Below, piece by piece: positions 8,788 to 17,819 of a stretch of DNA of 64,000 nt. Origin of the DNA: Sideroxydans lithotrophicus (lineage in GTDB: Bacteria; Pseudomonadota; Gammaproteobacteria; Burkholderiales; Gallionellaceae); NCBI GenBank assembly GCA_020723185.1, contig DYJI01000002.1, forward strand, positions 1 to 64,000, read 5' to 3'. The number at the start of each line of letters is the position of its first letter. Positions within the stretch are counted from its first letter, which is position 1. Position numbers and translations under genes: made by a program. Under the pieces are notes generated by a model. That model saw only the letters and a list, made by a program, of their open reading frames with translations. It was not told where the DNA came from and searched no databases.

Positions 8788-8997
8788 TTCCCTTGAGCGC
8801 CGCCGAGTAGCGCAGGCAAGTCAGGGGTAGCCGGCGAGGACTGTCTGAGCGCGAAGCGCGAGTTCCGCAGCCGCCTGACTTGCCGAGCAACGCAGGGCAC
8901 CCACGTAGTGGGCGGCAAACCAGGGTCGCCTTTTCTTTGGTTACTTTCTTTTGGCGAAGCAAAAGAAAGTAACTTGCTGTCGGGCAACCCCCGACGG
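8788..8997 (-). repeat. Right copy of the palindrome-bearing repeat, inverted
   Basis: Reverse-complement counterpart of 8456-8674, with the same block order and a slightly different internal hairpin: a 14-bp stem (8940-8953 with 8960-8973) around GCGAAG. The stem sequence differs from the left copy but stays perfectly paired. It ends about 30 bp from the 3' end of the unrecognised gene at 9027-9545. Confidence 0.85.
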
Positions 8998-9026
8998 TTT
9001 TCGATGAGTGTCACAATGACCGAATA

Positions 9027-9545
9027 TCAAGGCCGAAAAAAACGAACTGCCGCAAGTAATAATCGTTGGAAAAAACCGAGGATAGCTCGCAGACACTGAA
9101 GTTTAAGTTCTGAATATTCAGTATCAAGCGCAAGACTGATCGCCATACTTGAACGTTGCTCTTGATTGTGCAAATCTGGCTCAACAATTGAGAAATGCCG
9201 ACTTTCTCCACACAAATTGACCGTCTCTAGAAGAGAGTCAGCGCATTTGCATCGGAAGGTATTTAAATGCTTGTGGGCCACAACATTGCATTGGTCGATA
9301 GTCGCTGGAGTGGGGAAGTGGTTATGTAATAAAGCCTTGCACAACTCGACAGAAACAACTTCTCCAAATTGTTTAAGTGCCAAGACACACTGTTCCTTAA
9401 CTTCGATAATCGTATTTCCTGAGCCCAGCATCTTATTAGATGCTGCGCGACGGTGAGTTGCCTTGACTTCCGCTTGTAATTGTTCGATTTTTGTTGAGGA
9501 CAACAAAGAAATGTTGGCGTCAGCAATTTCGATTGGGGTCGGCAT
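9027..9545 (-). CDS. Unrecognised 172-residue protein
   Basis: I do not recognise this protein. ATG 9545 (MPTPIEIADANIS) is preferred over an in-frame TTG two codons upstream. It lies 9 bp downstream of the aroC stop on the same strand, so it may be cotranscribed. The product is soluble-looking, with six Cys and several His in the middle (NVVAHKHLNTFRCKCADS), an N-terminal helical part (about 15-45) and a hydrophobic C-terminal tail (ILGFFQRLLLAAVRFF). Base composition is visibly more A/T-rich than its neighbours and codon use is less biased, suggesting transfer or a decaying gene. The C-terminus lies next to the repeat and may be truncated by it. Confidence 0.5.
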   Translation of the reverse strand: MPTPIEIADANISLLSSTKIEQLQAEVKATHRRAASNKMLGSGNTIIEVKEQCVLALKQFGEVVSVELCKALLHNHFPTPATIDQCNVVAHKHLNTFRCKCADSLLETVNLCGESRHFSIVEPDLHNQEQRSSMAISLALDTEYSELKLQCLRAILGFFQRLLLAAVRFFRP

Positions 9546-9554
9546 TAACAAAGC

Positions 9555-10649
9555 TCAACGAATCTTCACCGTCTCACAAACCACATCCCCATTCTGCCCC
9601 CGATTCCGCAATGCATGATCCATCAACACCAACGCCACCATCGCCTCCGCGATCGGCGTAGCCCTGATCCCCACACAAGGATCATGCCTCCCCTCGGTAG
9701 AGACCTTCACCGCCTCCCCCGCCTTGTTGATCGAATCGCGTTCGATACGGATGCTTGAGGTCGGCTTGATGGCATAACGCGCCACGATGTCCTGCCCGGT
9801 GGTGATGCCGCCGAGGATGCCGCCGGCGTGGTTGGTCTTGAAACCTTGCGGCGTGAGTTCGTCGCCGTGCTGGCTGCCCTTCTGCGTGACACAGGCGAAG
9901 CCGTCGCCGATCTCCACGCCCTTCACGGCGTTGATACCCATCAGTGCGTGGGCGATGTCGGCGTCGATGCGATCGAACACGGGTTCGCCCCAGCCCACCG
10001 GCACGTTGTGTGCGATGACGGCGAGTTTGGCACCGATGGAGTCGCCGCTCTTGCGCAGGTTGTCCATGTAGTCTTCCAGCTGGCCGACAAAGCTGGCGTC
10101 GGCCACGAAGAAGCTGTTGCCTTCGGCGTGCAGATCGCCCCAGCTTTTGAACGGGATTTTGATCTCGCCGAGCTGCTCCAGGTAGCCGCGCACTTCCACG
10201 CCGTAGGTCTCGCCCAGCCATTTCTTGGCGATGGCGCCGGCCGCGACCCGCGCGGCCGTTTCGCGCGCCGAGGCGCGACCGCCGCCGCGATGGTCGCGGA
10301 TGCCGTATTTCTGCCAGTAGGTGTAATCGGCATGGCCGGGGCGAAAGGTGTCGGCGATGCTGCCGTAGTCCTTGCTGCGCTGGTCTTCGTTGCGGATGAG
10401 CAGCGCGATGGGCGTGCCGGTGGTCTTGCCTTCGAACACGCCGGACAGGATCTCCACCGTGTCCGATTCGCGGCGCTGCGTGACATGGCGCGAGGTGCCG
10501 GGTTTGCGTCGGTCCAGTTCGTGTTGGATGAATTCCGCCGTGATCTCCATGCCGGGCGGGCAACCGTCAACGATGCAGCCGATGGCCGCGCCGTGCGATT
10601 CGCCGAAGGAGGTGACCGTGAACAGGGTGCCGAAGGTGTTTCCAGACAT
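9555..10649 (-). CDS. aroC: Chorismate synthase
   Basis: AroC removes phosphate from 5-enolpyruvylshikimate-3-phosphate to make chorismate, the last shikimate step, using reduced FMN. The 364-residue product starts [10 protein letters not shown] and carries GESHG (16-20), RPGHADYTY, the FMN/phosphate-binding [13 protein letters not shown] and a C-terminal conserved RHDPC segment. Length is normal. It is divergent from the TatD-family gene with a 67-bp gap, and the unrecognised gene follows on the same strand. Confidence 0.98.
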   Translation of the reverse strand: MSGNTFGTLFTVTSFGESHGAAIGCIVDGCPPGMEITAEFIQHELDRRKPGTSRHVTQRRESDTVEILSGVFEGKTTGTPIALLIRNEDQRSKDYGSIADTFRPGHADYTYWQKYGIRDHRGGGRASARETAARVAAGAIAKKWLGETYGVEVRGYLEQLGEIKIPFKSWGDLHAEGNSFFVADASFVGQLEDYMDNLRKSGDSIGAKLAVIAHNVPVGWGEPVFDRIDADIAHALMGINAVKGVEIGDGFACVTQKGSQHGDELTPQGFKTNHAGGILGGITTGQDIVARYAIKPTSSIRIERDSINKAGEAVKVSTEGRHDPCVGIRATPIAEAMVALVLMDHALRNRGQNGDVVCETVKIR

Positions 10650-10716
10650 GGTGTTGTCTCGCTTAATTGGTGGCGCGAGTTTAACATGGCGTCACTAGCC
10701 AAAGACACCGCCGGAC

Positions 10717-11493
10717 ATGTTCATCGACACCCACTGCCACCTCGACGCCGACGAGTTCGGAGATACCCAGGACGACATCGTGCGCACCGCACTGCATGCC
10801 GGCGTGCAGCGCATCGTGGTGCCTTCGGTCTCCCGCGCCAATTTCGACACTGTGCGCGAACTTTGCCAGCGCTTCCCCGCCTGCTCACCCGCCTACGGCA
10901 TCCACCCGATGTACACCGACGATGCGCTGCCGCACGACCTGGCGGCGCTGCGCGACCTGCTGCAACAAAAACGCCCGGTCGCCATCGGCGAGATCGGGCT
11001 GGATTTCTTCATCGACCATTTCGACCGCGCACGTCAGGAATATTTCTTTGCCGAGCAACTCAAGCTGGCCAAGGAATTCGACCTGCCGGTGCTGCTGCAC
11101 ATCCGCCGCGCGCAGGACGTGATCCTTAAGCATCTGCGCCAGCACAGGGTGGTGGGCGGCATCGCGCACGCCTTCAACGGCAGCCGCCAGCAGGCGGACG
11201 AATTCATCAAGCTCGGCCTCAAACTCGGCTTCGGCGGAGCGATGACCTATAGCCGCGCGACGAAACTTCGCGAACTGGCCGCCACCTTGCCGCTGGAGAG
11301 CATCGTGCTGGAGACCGACGCGCCGGACATCCCGCCCGATTTCCTCGAACGCGGGCAGTCGAACAAGCCGGAATACATCGCGTGCATCGCGCAGACGCTG
11401 GCCGATCTGCGCGGCATGTCCATCGAAGAGATTGCGCGCATCACGACAGAGAATGTATCTTCCGCGCTCCCCGAGCTTCCCGTGACGCACTGA
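10717..11493 (+). CDS. TatD-family metal-dependent hydrolase
   Basis: A 258-residue TIM-barrel hydrolase of the TatD family, whose members act as metal-dependent deoxyribonucleases and on other substrates. Metal and catalytic residues are all visible: H6 and H8 (THCHLD), E92 (GEIGLD), H128 (LLHIRR), H151 (AHAFNG) and D201 (LETDAPD). Length is typical. tcdA starts 1 bp after its stop, so the two are translationally close. In E. coli one TatD paralogue (YjjV) has this form, but the exact subgroup cannot be fixed here. Confidence 0.93.
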   Translation: MFIDTHCHLDADEFGDTQDDIVRTALHAGVQRIVVPSVSRANFDTVRELCQRFPACSPAYGIHPMYTDDALPHDLAALRDLLQQKRPVAIGEIGLDFFIDHFDRARQEYFFAEQLKLAKEFDLPVLLHIRRAQDVILKHLRQHRVVGGIAHAFNGSRQQADEFIKLGLKLGFGGAMTYSRATKLRELAATLPLESIVLETDAPDIPPDFLERGQSNKPEYIACIAQTLADLRGMSIEEIARITTENVSSALPELPVTH

Positions 11494-11494
11494 C

Positions 11495-12265
11495 ATGCCG
11501 CACCGCCATCCCCTCGACGACCTGCACGAACGCCGCTTCGGCGGCATTGACCGCCTCTACGGCGACGGCTCACGCATGGCCTTGCACAAGGCGCGCGTCG
11601 CCGTCATCGGCGTGGGCGGTGTGGGTTCCTGGGCGGTGGAAGCGCTGGCGCGCAGCGGCATCGGCAATGTCACGCTGATCGACTTCGACCATGTGGCCGT
11701 GTCGAATGTGAACCGGCAGATCCAGGCGCTGGATAGCACACTGGGCATGGCCAAGACCGAGGCGCTCGCCACGCGCATCGCGGACATCAATCCCGCTTGC
11801 CGGGTGACGGCGGTGGATGATTTTCTGACCGAGGAGAACATGCGGCAGCTACTGCCGCCGGATACGTTCGATGCGGTGATCGATGCCTGCGACGAGGTGA
11901 AGGTGAAGGCGGCGCTTATCGTGCATGCGCGTTTCAACAAGATGAAGCTCGTCGTGTGCGGTGCGGCGGGCGGCAAGCGCGATGCGCTGAGACTGCGGCG
12001 CGACGATCTGGCGCGCACCACGCACGATGCATTGCTGGCACGCATCCGCACCCTGCTGAAGAAGGATTTCAACATCCATCCGCGCAGCAACGGCAAGTTC
12101 GGCGTGACCTGCATCTATCTGGAAGAACCGTCGCAACGCGGCGCGGCCTGCTCGACGGCCGACCTGAGTTGCTCGGGTTACGGTTCGGCGGTGACGGTGA
12201 CAGCCAGCATGGGTTTCGTGGCAGCAGCTTGGTGCATCGACAAGCTGCTGGCCGCCAAAGAATAG
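11495..12265 (+). CDS. tcdA: tRNA threonylcarbamoyladenosine dehydratase TcdA
   Basis: TcdA (CsdL) cyclises t6A37 to ct6A in an ATP-dependent dehydration. It belongs to the E1-like ThiF/MoeB superfamily: GVGGVG (39-44), D63 (TLIDFD) and N73-R74 (VNRQI) form the adenylation site. The N-terminal RRFGGIDRLYG is diagnostic of this subgroup and separates it from MoeB and ThiF. 256 residues is slightly shorter than the E. coli protein (268). The gene is 1 bp downstream of the TatD-family gene. The substrate maker tsaD is at the start of the window; the sulfur-relay partner CsdE is not seen. Confidence 0.93.
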   Translation: MPHRHPLDDLHERRFGGIDRLYGDGSRMALHKARVAVIGVGGVGSWAVEALARSGIGNVTLIDFDHVAVSNVNRQIQALDSTLGMAKTEALATRIADINPACRVTAVDDFLTEENMRQLLPPDTFDAVIDACDEVKVKAALIVHARFNKMKLVVCGAAGGKRDALRLRRDDLARTTHDALLARIRTLLKKDFNIHPRSNGKFGVTCIYLEEPSQRGAACSTADLSCSGYGSAVTVTASMGFVAAAWCIDKLLAAKE

Positions 12266-12358
12266 ACGACCTCCCGTGCTCCCGCATCACGCACTTGCAA
12301 CGTGTTGCGCAGATGATCGTCGACGGCGACCTGCCGGTCACCGACCGGATGCGCATCG

Positions 12359-13318
12359 CTACTTCAGCCAGCCTTTGCGCCAGAAGATGAACAAGGGCAC
12401 GCCGACCGTGAGCAGCATCAACAACAGCGCGAAGGGATAACCCAGTTGCCACTGCAATTCCGGCATGAACTGGAAATTCATGCCGTAGATGGACGCGATC
12501 AGTGTGGGCGGCAGCAATGCGACCGACACCACGGAGAACAGTTTCACGACGCGGTTCTGATTGATGTTGATGAAGCCTATGACGGCATCCATCAGGAAGT
12601 TGATCTTGTCGAACAGGAAGGCGGTATGACCGTCCAGCGATTCGATGTTCTGCTGGATCTGTTTCACTTCCTCCACCTGCGAGGGAGTCAGCGACTTGGT
12701 GCGCACCATGAAGGATAGCGCACGCTGCGTATCCATCACGTTGCGCCGGATGCGACCGTTGACGTGTTCGGCATGGGCGATCTCGGCCAGCGACTCGCGC
12801 GCCTGCTTGTCGCTCAGCGTCTCGTTCAACACGCTCTGACTGACCCGCCCCAGGTCGGCATACACCTCCTCCAGCGCGTCGGCCGAGAACTCCACATCCA
12901 TGCCGTACAGCTCGATCAGCACGTCGCGACTGTCTTCGATAGGCCCGGACTCCGCATGCAGTCGGATGCGCAACAGCCGGAAGATGGGCAGATCCTCGTC
13001 GTGGATGCTGATCAGCGTCTCGCCGGCCAGCACGAAGGCCACCGCCACACTGTGCGCGTGGCTCTCCGTGCCGGACAGGTAATCGGAACGCAGATGCAGC
13101 TTGCCGTCGTGCTCATAGAAGCGCGCGCTGGCCTCGATGTCACGCAGATGCTCGGGGCTGGGCAAGCGCAGATCGAAGGACCGCTCCACTTGCGCCACTT
13201 CGGCCTCGCTGGCGGCATACATATCGATCCAGACGATGGCAGACGAGGCGAGATCGTCCGTCACTTCGAAGGTCAGGCGTTCCAGACGACCGTTTTTCAG
13301 CGTGAATGCATTGAGCAT
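12359..13318 (-). CDS. corA: CorA-family magnesium/cobalt transporter
   Basis: A 319-residue CorA-type divalent cation channel of the inner membrane. The large cytoplasmic domain occupies about 1-255. Two C-terminal helices follow, with the GMN selectivity motif at 279-281 (IYGMNF) and the positive tail WRKGWLK. It converges with tcdA; the 93-bp gap holds no gene. It follows thpR by 27 bp on the same strand, so the two may be cotranscribed. No Mg-sensing leader is evident. Confidence 0.95.
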   Translation of the reverse strand: MLNAFTLKNGRLERLTFEVTDDLASSAIVWIDMYAASEAEVAQVERSFDLRLPSPEHLRDIEASARFYEHDGKLHLRSDYLSGTESHAHSVAVAFVLAGETLISIHDEDLPIFRLLRIRLHAESGPIEDSRDVLIELYGMDVEFSADALEEVYADLGRVSQSVLNETLSDKQARESLAEIAHAEHVNGRIRRNVMDTQRALSFMVRTKSLTPSQVEEVKQIQQNIESLDGHTAFLFDKINFLMDAVIGFININQNRVVKLFSVVSVALLPPTLIASIYGMNFQFMPELQWQLGYPFALLLMLLTVGVPLFIFWRKGWLK

Positions 13319-13345
13319 CTATCCTCCCCGTATGTACGCGGCATT

Positions 13346-13888
13346 CTATGCCCGCCCGCCGAAGCGGCACAGCACTTCGTAGCGAGCCCCGTGCGCATCG
13401 CCCAGCGATTGAACCAGCACGAAATCGCGCGCCTGCCAGTGCACGGCTGGCATGGACGGCAGCGGCGCATCCGTCCAGCTCGCATGGCGCAGCAGCGTGA
13501 CATGCGGCTTGTAGGGACGGTCTTCGAAGCGGAAGCGGTGCGCGCGCAGGCTGTCCTGCAACGCGGCGACCAGAGCGCCGAGCGCGGGCGGTATCGCATC
13601 CGGTGCCGCGTAGACGATGTGGTTGTGGCCCCAGTAATGCGCGCCGCGCCACGTCAGCCCGAAGGGCCGGAACGCCACCTCCTGCGCGGCCAGTCGCAAG
13701 GCTTCCAGCCTATGCTCCGCAACCTCCCCCAGAAACGCCAACGTGCAATGCAGGGTGTCGGTTTGCATCACCTTGCCGCCACACCGTTGAAGCAGCGGTG
13801 CCTGCCAGCAGGCCAGCGCCTCGCTTTCCGCTGCAGTGGGCCACTGAGCGAAGAACAGACGGCGGGATTTCTCGGGGGCGGATTCCAT
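13346..13888 (-). CDS. thpR: RNA 2',3'-cyclic phosphodiesterase ThpR (LigT)
   Basis: A 2H phosphoesterase that opens 2',3'-cyclic phosphate ends and was first described as 2'-5' RNA ligase. The two catalytic HxT motifs are H47 (HCTL) and H129 (HVTL), with the usual spacing, in a 180-residue protein. RRLFFAQWP is the standard N-terminal strand. It is upstream of corA and divergent from the large oxidoreductase at 13979. Confidence 0.93.
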   Translation of the reverse strand: MESAPEKSRRLFFAQWPTAAESEALACWQAPLLQRCGGKVMQTDTLHCTLAFLGEVAEHRLEALRLAAQEVAFRPFGLTWRGAHYWGHNHIVYAAPDAIPPALGALVAALQDSLRAHRFRFEDRPYKPHVTLLRHASWTDAPLPSMPAVHWQARDFVLVQSLGDAHGARYEVLCRFGGRA

Positions 13889-13978
13889 GTCGCGGATGCT
13901 AACGCCTTATGCGCATCGGGGTCGAGTATGCAGGCGCATTCGGGTAGAATGCGCGCCTTGTAACAGGGGCTTGCCTGC

Positions 13979-16900
13979 ATGAACGCGCGTTTACGTGAAA
14001 TACCCTACAACTACACCTCCTTCTCCGACCGCGAGATCGTGCTGCGCCTGCTCGGCGACGAGGCCTGGGAGATCATCAACACCCTGCGCGCGGAACGCCG
14101 CACCGGCCGCTCGGCCCAGATGCTGTACGAGGTGCTGGGCGATATCTGGGTGCTGACGCGCAACCCCTATCTGGAAGACGACCTGCTCTCCAACCGCAAA
14201 CGCCGCCGGGCGCTGATCGGCGCGCTGCACCACCGCCTGAACGCCATCGAAGCGCGTCGTCAGGACAACGAAGTGGTCAAGCGCCTGCTGGAACTCACCA
14301 CCGCAGCGGTGGAGAATTTCGCCGAGGATTTCGAGACCACCCTGAAACTGCGCAAGCGCACGCTGCGCTCCCTGTCGCGCATCACCCGCCGCGACAACAT
14401 CCAGTTCGACGGCCTGAGCCGCGTCTCGCACGTGACCGACGCCACCGACTGGCGCGTGGAATATCCCTTCGTGGTGCTCAATCCGGACAACGAGGAAGAG
14501 GTCGCGCCGCTGGTGCGCGCCTGCATCGAACTCGGCCTGACCATCATCCCGCGTGGCGGCGGCACCGGCTACACCGGCGGTGCCGTGCCGCTGGACAAAT
14601 ATTCCGTGGTGATCAATACCGAGAAGCTGGATGCGATCTCGGCGGTGGAGTCCATGGTGTTGCCCGGTCACGACCAGCCCTACGCCACTATCCATTGCGG
14701 CGCGGGCGTGGTGACGCGGCGCGTGATGGAAGCGGCGGAAGCGGCCGATCTGGTGTTCGCGGTCGACCCGACCTCGGCGGACGCCTCCTGCATCGGCGGC
14801 AACGTGGCCATGAACGCGGGCGGCAAGAAAGCCGTGCTGTGGGGCACCGCGCTGGACAATCTGGTGTCGTGGAAGATGGTCGCGCCGGACGGGCGCTGGA
14901 TGCTGGTCGAGCGCATGGACCACAACTTCGGCAAGATCCACGATGCCGAACACGCGACCTTCCGCATCAGCCGCTACGACCGCCACGACAAACCCATGTC
15001 CGGCCAGCCGGTGACCCTGACCATCCCTGGCAGCGCCTTCCGCAAGACCGGCCTCGGCAAGGATGTGACCGACAAGTTCCTGTCCGGCCTGCCCGGCATA
15101 CAGAAGGAAGGCTGTGACGGCATCATCACCTCGGCGCGTTTCGTGCTGCACCGCGCACCGGAACATACACGCACCGTGTGTCTGGAATTCTTCGGCCAGG
15201 TGCGCGAAGCGGTACCGGCCATCGTCGAGATCACCGGCCTTCTCGACAACCGCGCTGACAAGAAAGTGCTGCTGGCCGGTCTTGAGCATCTGGATGAGCG
15301 TTATCTGAAAGCGGTCGGCTACGCCACCAAATCCAAACGCGGCACGCGCCCGAAGATGGTGCTGATCGCCGACGTGGTGAGCGACGACGAGGCGGCTGTG
15401 GGCGCGATGGCCTCCGAGATCGTGCGCTTGGCCAACCTGCGCCATGGCGAGGGTTTCATCGCCGTCTCGGCCGAGGCGCGCAAGAAGTTCTGGCTGGACC
15501 GCGCGCGCACCGCCGCCATCGCCAAACACACCAACGCCTTCAAGATCAACGAGGATGTGGTGATCCCGCTGCCGCGCATGGGCGACTATTGCGACGGCGT
15601 GGAACGCATCAACATCGAGCTGTCGCTGCAGAACAAGATCAAGCTGCTGGACGCGCTGGACGAGTTCTTTGCGGGCGAGTTGCCGCTGCATTACCAGGAC
15701 GATGCGCAACTCGGCGATGCCGAGCTGCTGGGCGAGCGCCCGCTGGCCGCGCGCAAACTGATGACCGAGGTGCGCGCGCGCTGGAGCTGGCTGCTCCAGC
15801 ATCTGGATGCTCCGCTGGCCGACTGCACGTTCGCGCCACAGGATGCCCATGACGCCGTCACCGTATTCGACGCGGTGCAACGCCATCTGCTGCGCGCCTC
15901 GTGGAAGCGCGAGTTGCGCGAGCCGCTGCGCAACATCTTCAGCGGCGGCACCTACCAGCTCATCCTGGAGCAGTGCACCGCCATCCATCAGCAGGTACTG
16001 AAGAGCCGCGTGTTCGTGGCGCTGCATATGCATGCCGGCGACGGCAACGTGCATACCAACATCCCGGTCAACTCCGACGACTACGCCATGCTGCAACAGG
16101 CGAACGGCGCGGTGGACCGCATCATGCAACTGGCGAAAGACCTGGGCGGCGTGATCTCGGGCGAGCACGGTATCGGCATCACCAAGTTCGACTTCCTCGA
16201 AGAGAAGGAGATCGCGCCGTTCATCGCCTACAAGCACAAGGTAGATCCGGACGGCCGTTTCAACCGCGGCAAACTGTTGCCGGGCAGCAACCTGGAGCGC
16301 GCCTACACCCCCAGCTTCAACCTGATGGAACTGGAGAGCCTGATCCTGGAGAAGAGCGAACTGGGCGACATCTCCGACTCGATCAAGGACTGCCTGCGCT
16401 GCGGCAAGTGCAAACCGGTGTGCACCACGCATGTGCCGCGCGCCAACCTGCTGTATTCGCCGCGCAACAAGATCCTCGCCACCTCGCTGCTGATCGAGGC
16501 CTTCCTGTACGAGGAGCAGACGCGGCGCGGCGTTTCCATCCGCCACTTCGACGAGTTCAACGATGTGGCCGACCATTGCACCGTGTGCCACCGCTGTGAG
16601 AAGCCGTGTCCGGTCGACATCGACTTCGGCGACGTGTCGGTCTCCATGCGCAACTTCCTGCGCAAGCAGGGACAGAAGAAATTCAACCCGGTCACTGCCA
16701 CCTCGATGCTGTTCCTCAACGCCACCGACCCGGCCACCATCAAGACGGTGCGCAAGGTGATGATCGAGTGGGCATACAAGGGACAACGTCTGGCACATCG
16801 ACTGGCCAAACAGTTCGGCCTGCTCAACGGCCAGACGCAGCATCCGCCCGCGACCGTGGGCAAGCCGCCGCTGAAGGCGCAGGTGATCCATTTCATCAAC

Positions 16901-17797
16901 AAGCCGATGCCGGGCGGTTTGCCCAAGAAGACGGCGCGCGCCCTGCTGGACATCGAGGACGATACCGTGGTGCCGGTGATCCGCGACCCGCACACCCCGA
17001 GCGAGGAATCGGAAGCGGTGTTCTACTTCCCCGGCTGCGGTTCCGAGCGCCTGTTCTCGCAGGTGGGACTCGCGACGCAAGCCATGCTCTACAACCTGGG
17101 CACGACCACCGTGCTGCCGCCCGGCTACCTGTGCTGCGGTTATCCGCAGACGGCTTCCGGCAACGCCGACAAGGGCAGCAAGATCACCACCGACAACCGT
17201 GTGCTGTTCCACCGCGTGGCGAACACGCTGAACTATCTGGATATCAAGACGGTGATCGTGTCCTGCGGTACCTGCATGGACCAATTGCTGCAATACCAGT
17301 TCGACAAGATATTCCCCGGCTGCCGCCTGCTCGACATCCACGAGTACCTGCTGGAGAAAGGCGTGAAGCTGGATCAGGCCACAGGTCTGCGCTACATGTA
17401 TCACGAGCCTTGCCACACGCCGATGAAGACGCACAAGTCGCTGGACGTGGTAAAGACGCTGATGGCGACCGAGGTGCCGCTGAACGACCGCTGCTGCGGT
17501 GAAGCGGGTTCTTTCGGCGTGTCGCTGCCACACATCGCGACGCAGGTTCGCTTCCGCAAGGAAGAAGAACTGCGCAAGGGCAGCGCCGACTTGCGTGCCG
17601 ACGGCTACGAAGGCGAAGTGAAGTTGCTGACCTCCTGCCCCGCCTGTCAGCAAGGTCTGTCGCGCTATACTGAAGACGTGGGGGCGGATGCCGACTACAT
17701 CGTAGTGGAGATGGCGAAGCATCTGCTGGGTCCGAACTGGCAGGCGGAATACGTGATGCTGGCGAACGCAGGTGGTATCGAGCGCGTGTTGCTATAG
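13979..17797 (+). CDS. Large FAD-linked, Fe-S and CCG-domain oxidoreductase (DUF3683 type)
   Basis: A 1272-residue fusion resembling D-lactate/glycolate dehydrogenases with their Fe-S subunit attached. Domains in order: an N-terminal DUF3683-like region (1 to about 140); FAD-binding type 4 with [11 protein letters not shown] near 190; FAD-oxidase C-terminal domain with [10 protein letters not shown] and GEHGIG (about 680-735); two 4Fe-4S sets, [11 protein letters not shown] near 804 and [11 protein letters not shown] near 867; and two CCG modules (FPGCG near 1017, [24 protein letters not shown] near 1170). It probably oxidises a 2-hydroxy acid and passes electrons to quinone or cytochrome; the substrate is unknown. 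A TAGAAT -10 (13945-13950) followed by GCGCGCC lies just upstream. Confidence 0.88.
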   Translation: MNARLREIPYNYTSFSDREIVLRLLGDEAWEIINTLRAERRTGRSAQMLYEVLGDIWVLTRNPYLEDDLLSNRKRRRALIGALHHRLNAIEARRQDNEVVKRLLELTTAAVENFAEDFETTLKLRKRTLRSLSRITRRDNIQFDGLSRVSHVTDATDWRVEYPFVVLNPDNEEEVAPLVRACIELGLTIIPRGGGTGYTGGAVPLDKYSVVINTEKLDAISAVESMVLPGHDQPYATIHCGAGVVTRRVMEAAEAADLVFAVDPTSADASCIGGNVAMNAGGKKAVLWGTALDNLVSWKMVAPDGRWMLVERMDHNFGKIHDAEHATFRISRYDRHDKPMSGQPVTLTIPGSAFRKTGLGKDVTDKFLSGLPGIQKEGCDGIITSARFVLHRAPEHTRTVCLEFFGQVREAVPAIVEITGLLDNRADKKVLLAGLEHLDERYLKAVGYATKSKRGTRPKMVLIADVVSDDEAAVGAMASEIVRLANLRHGEGFIAVSAEARKKFWLDRARTAAIAKHTNAFKINEDVVIPLPRMGDYCDGVERINIELSLQNKIKLLDALDEFFAGELPLHYQDDAQLGDAELLGERPLAARKLMTEVRARWSWLLQHLDAPLADCTFAPQDAHDAVTVFDAVQRHLLRASWKRELREPLRNIFSGGTYQLILEQCTAIHQQVLKSRVFVALHMHAGDGNVHTNIPVNSDDYAMLQQANGAVDRIMQLAKDLGGVISGEHGIGITKFDFLEEKEIAPFIAYKHKVDPDGRFNRGKLLPGSNLERAYTPSFNLMELESLILEKSELGDISDSIKDCLRCGKCKPVCTTHVPRANLLYSPRNKILATSLLIEAFLYEEQTRRGVSIRHFDEFNDVADHCTVCHRCEKPCPVDIDFGDVSVSMRNFLRKQGQKKFNPVTATSMLFLNATDPATIKTVRKVMIEWAYKGQRLAHRLAKQFGLLNGQTQHPPATVGKPPLKAQVIHFINKPMPGGLPKKTARALLDIEDDTVVPVIRDPHTPSEESEAVFYFPGCGSERLFSQVGLATQAMLYNLGTTTVLPPGYLCCGYPQTASGNADKGSKITTDNRVLFHRVANTLNYLDIKTVIVSCGTCMDQLLQYQFDKIFPGCRLLDIHEYLLEKGVKLDQATGLRYMYHEPCHTPMKTHKSLDVVKTLMATEVPLNDRCCGEAGSFGVSLPHIATQVRFRKEEELRKGSADLRADGYEGEVKLLTSCPACQQGLSRYTEDVGADADYIVVEMAKHLLGPNWQAEYVMLANAGGIERVLL

Positions 17798-17819
17798 GGT
17801 CGTTACGGAAAGGATGGGC

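Noticed and set aside
8456-8997. Insertion sequence or CRISPR array at the repeat pair
   Set aside because: There are only two inverted copies, no regular spacers, no transposase and no visible target duplication.
8654-9014. Minus-strand open frames inside the repeat pair (up to 102 codons)
   Set aside because: Translations are made of repeat sequence and hairpin arms, with no Shine-Dalgarno; typical false gene calls in such repeats.
12266-12358. Possible gene remnant between tcdA and corA (frame reading LQRVAQMIVDGDLPVTDRM)
   Set aside because: It looks protein-like but is only about 30 codons, has no start, and may be chance in GC-rich sequence; no family recognised.
13991-17722. A 1243-codon open frame antisense to the large oxidoreductase
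   Set aside because: It is the mirror of a GC-rich coding frame with His/Gln/Arg-rich, low-complexity translation and no start context.
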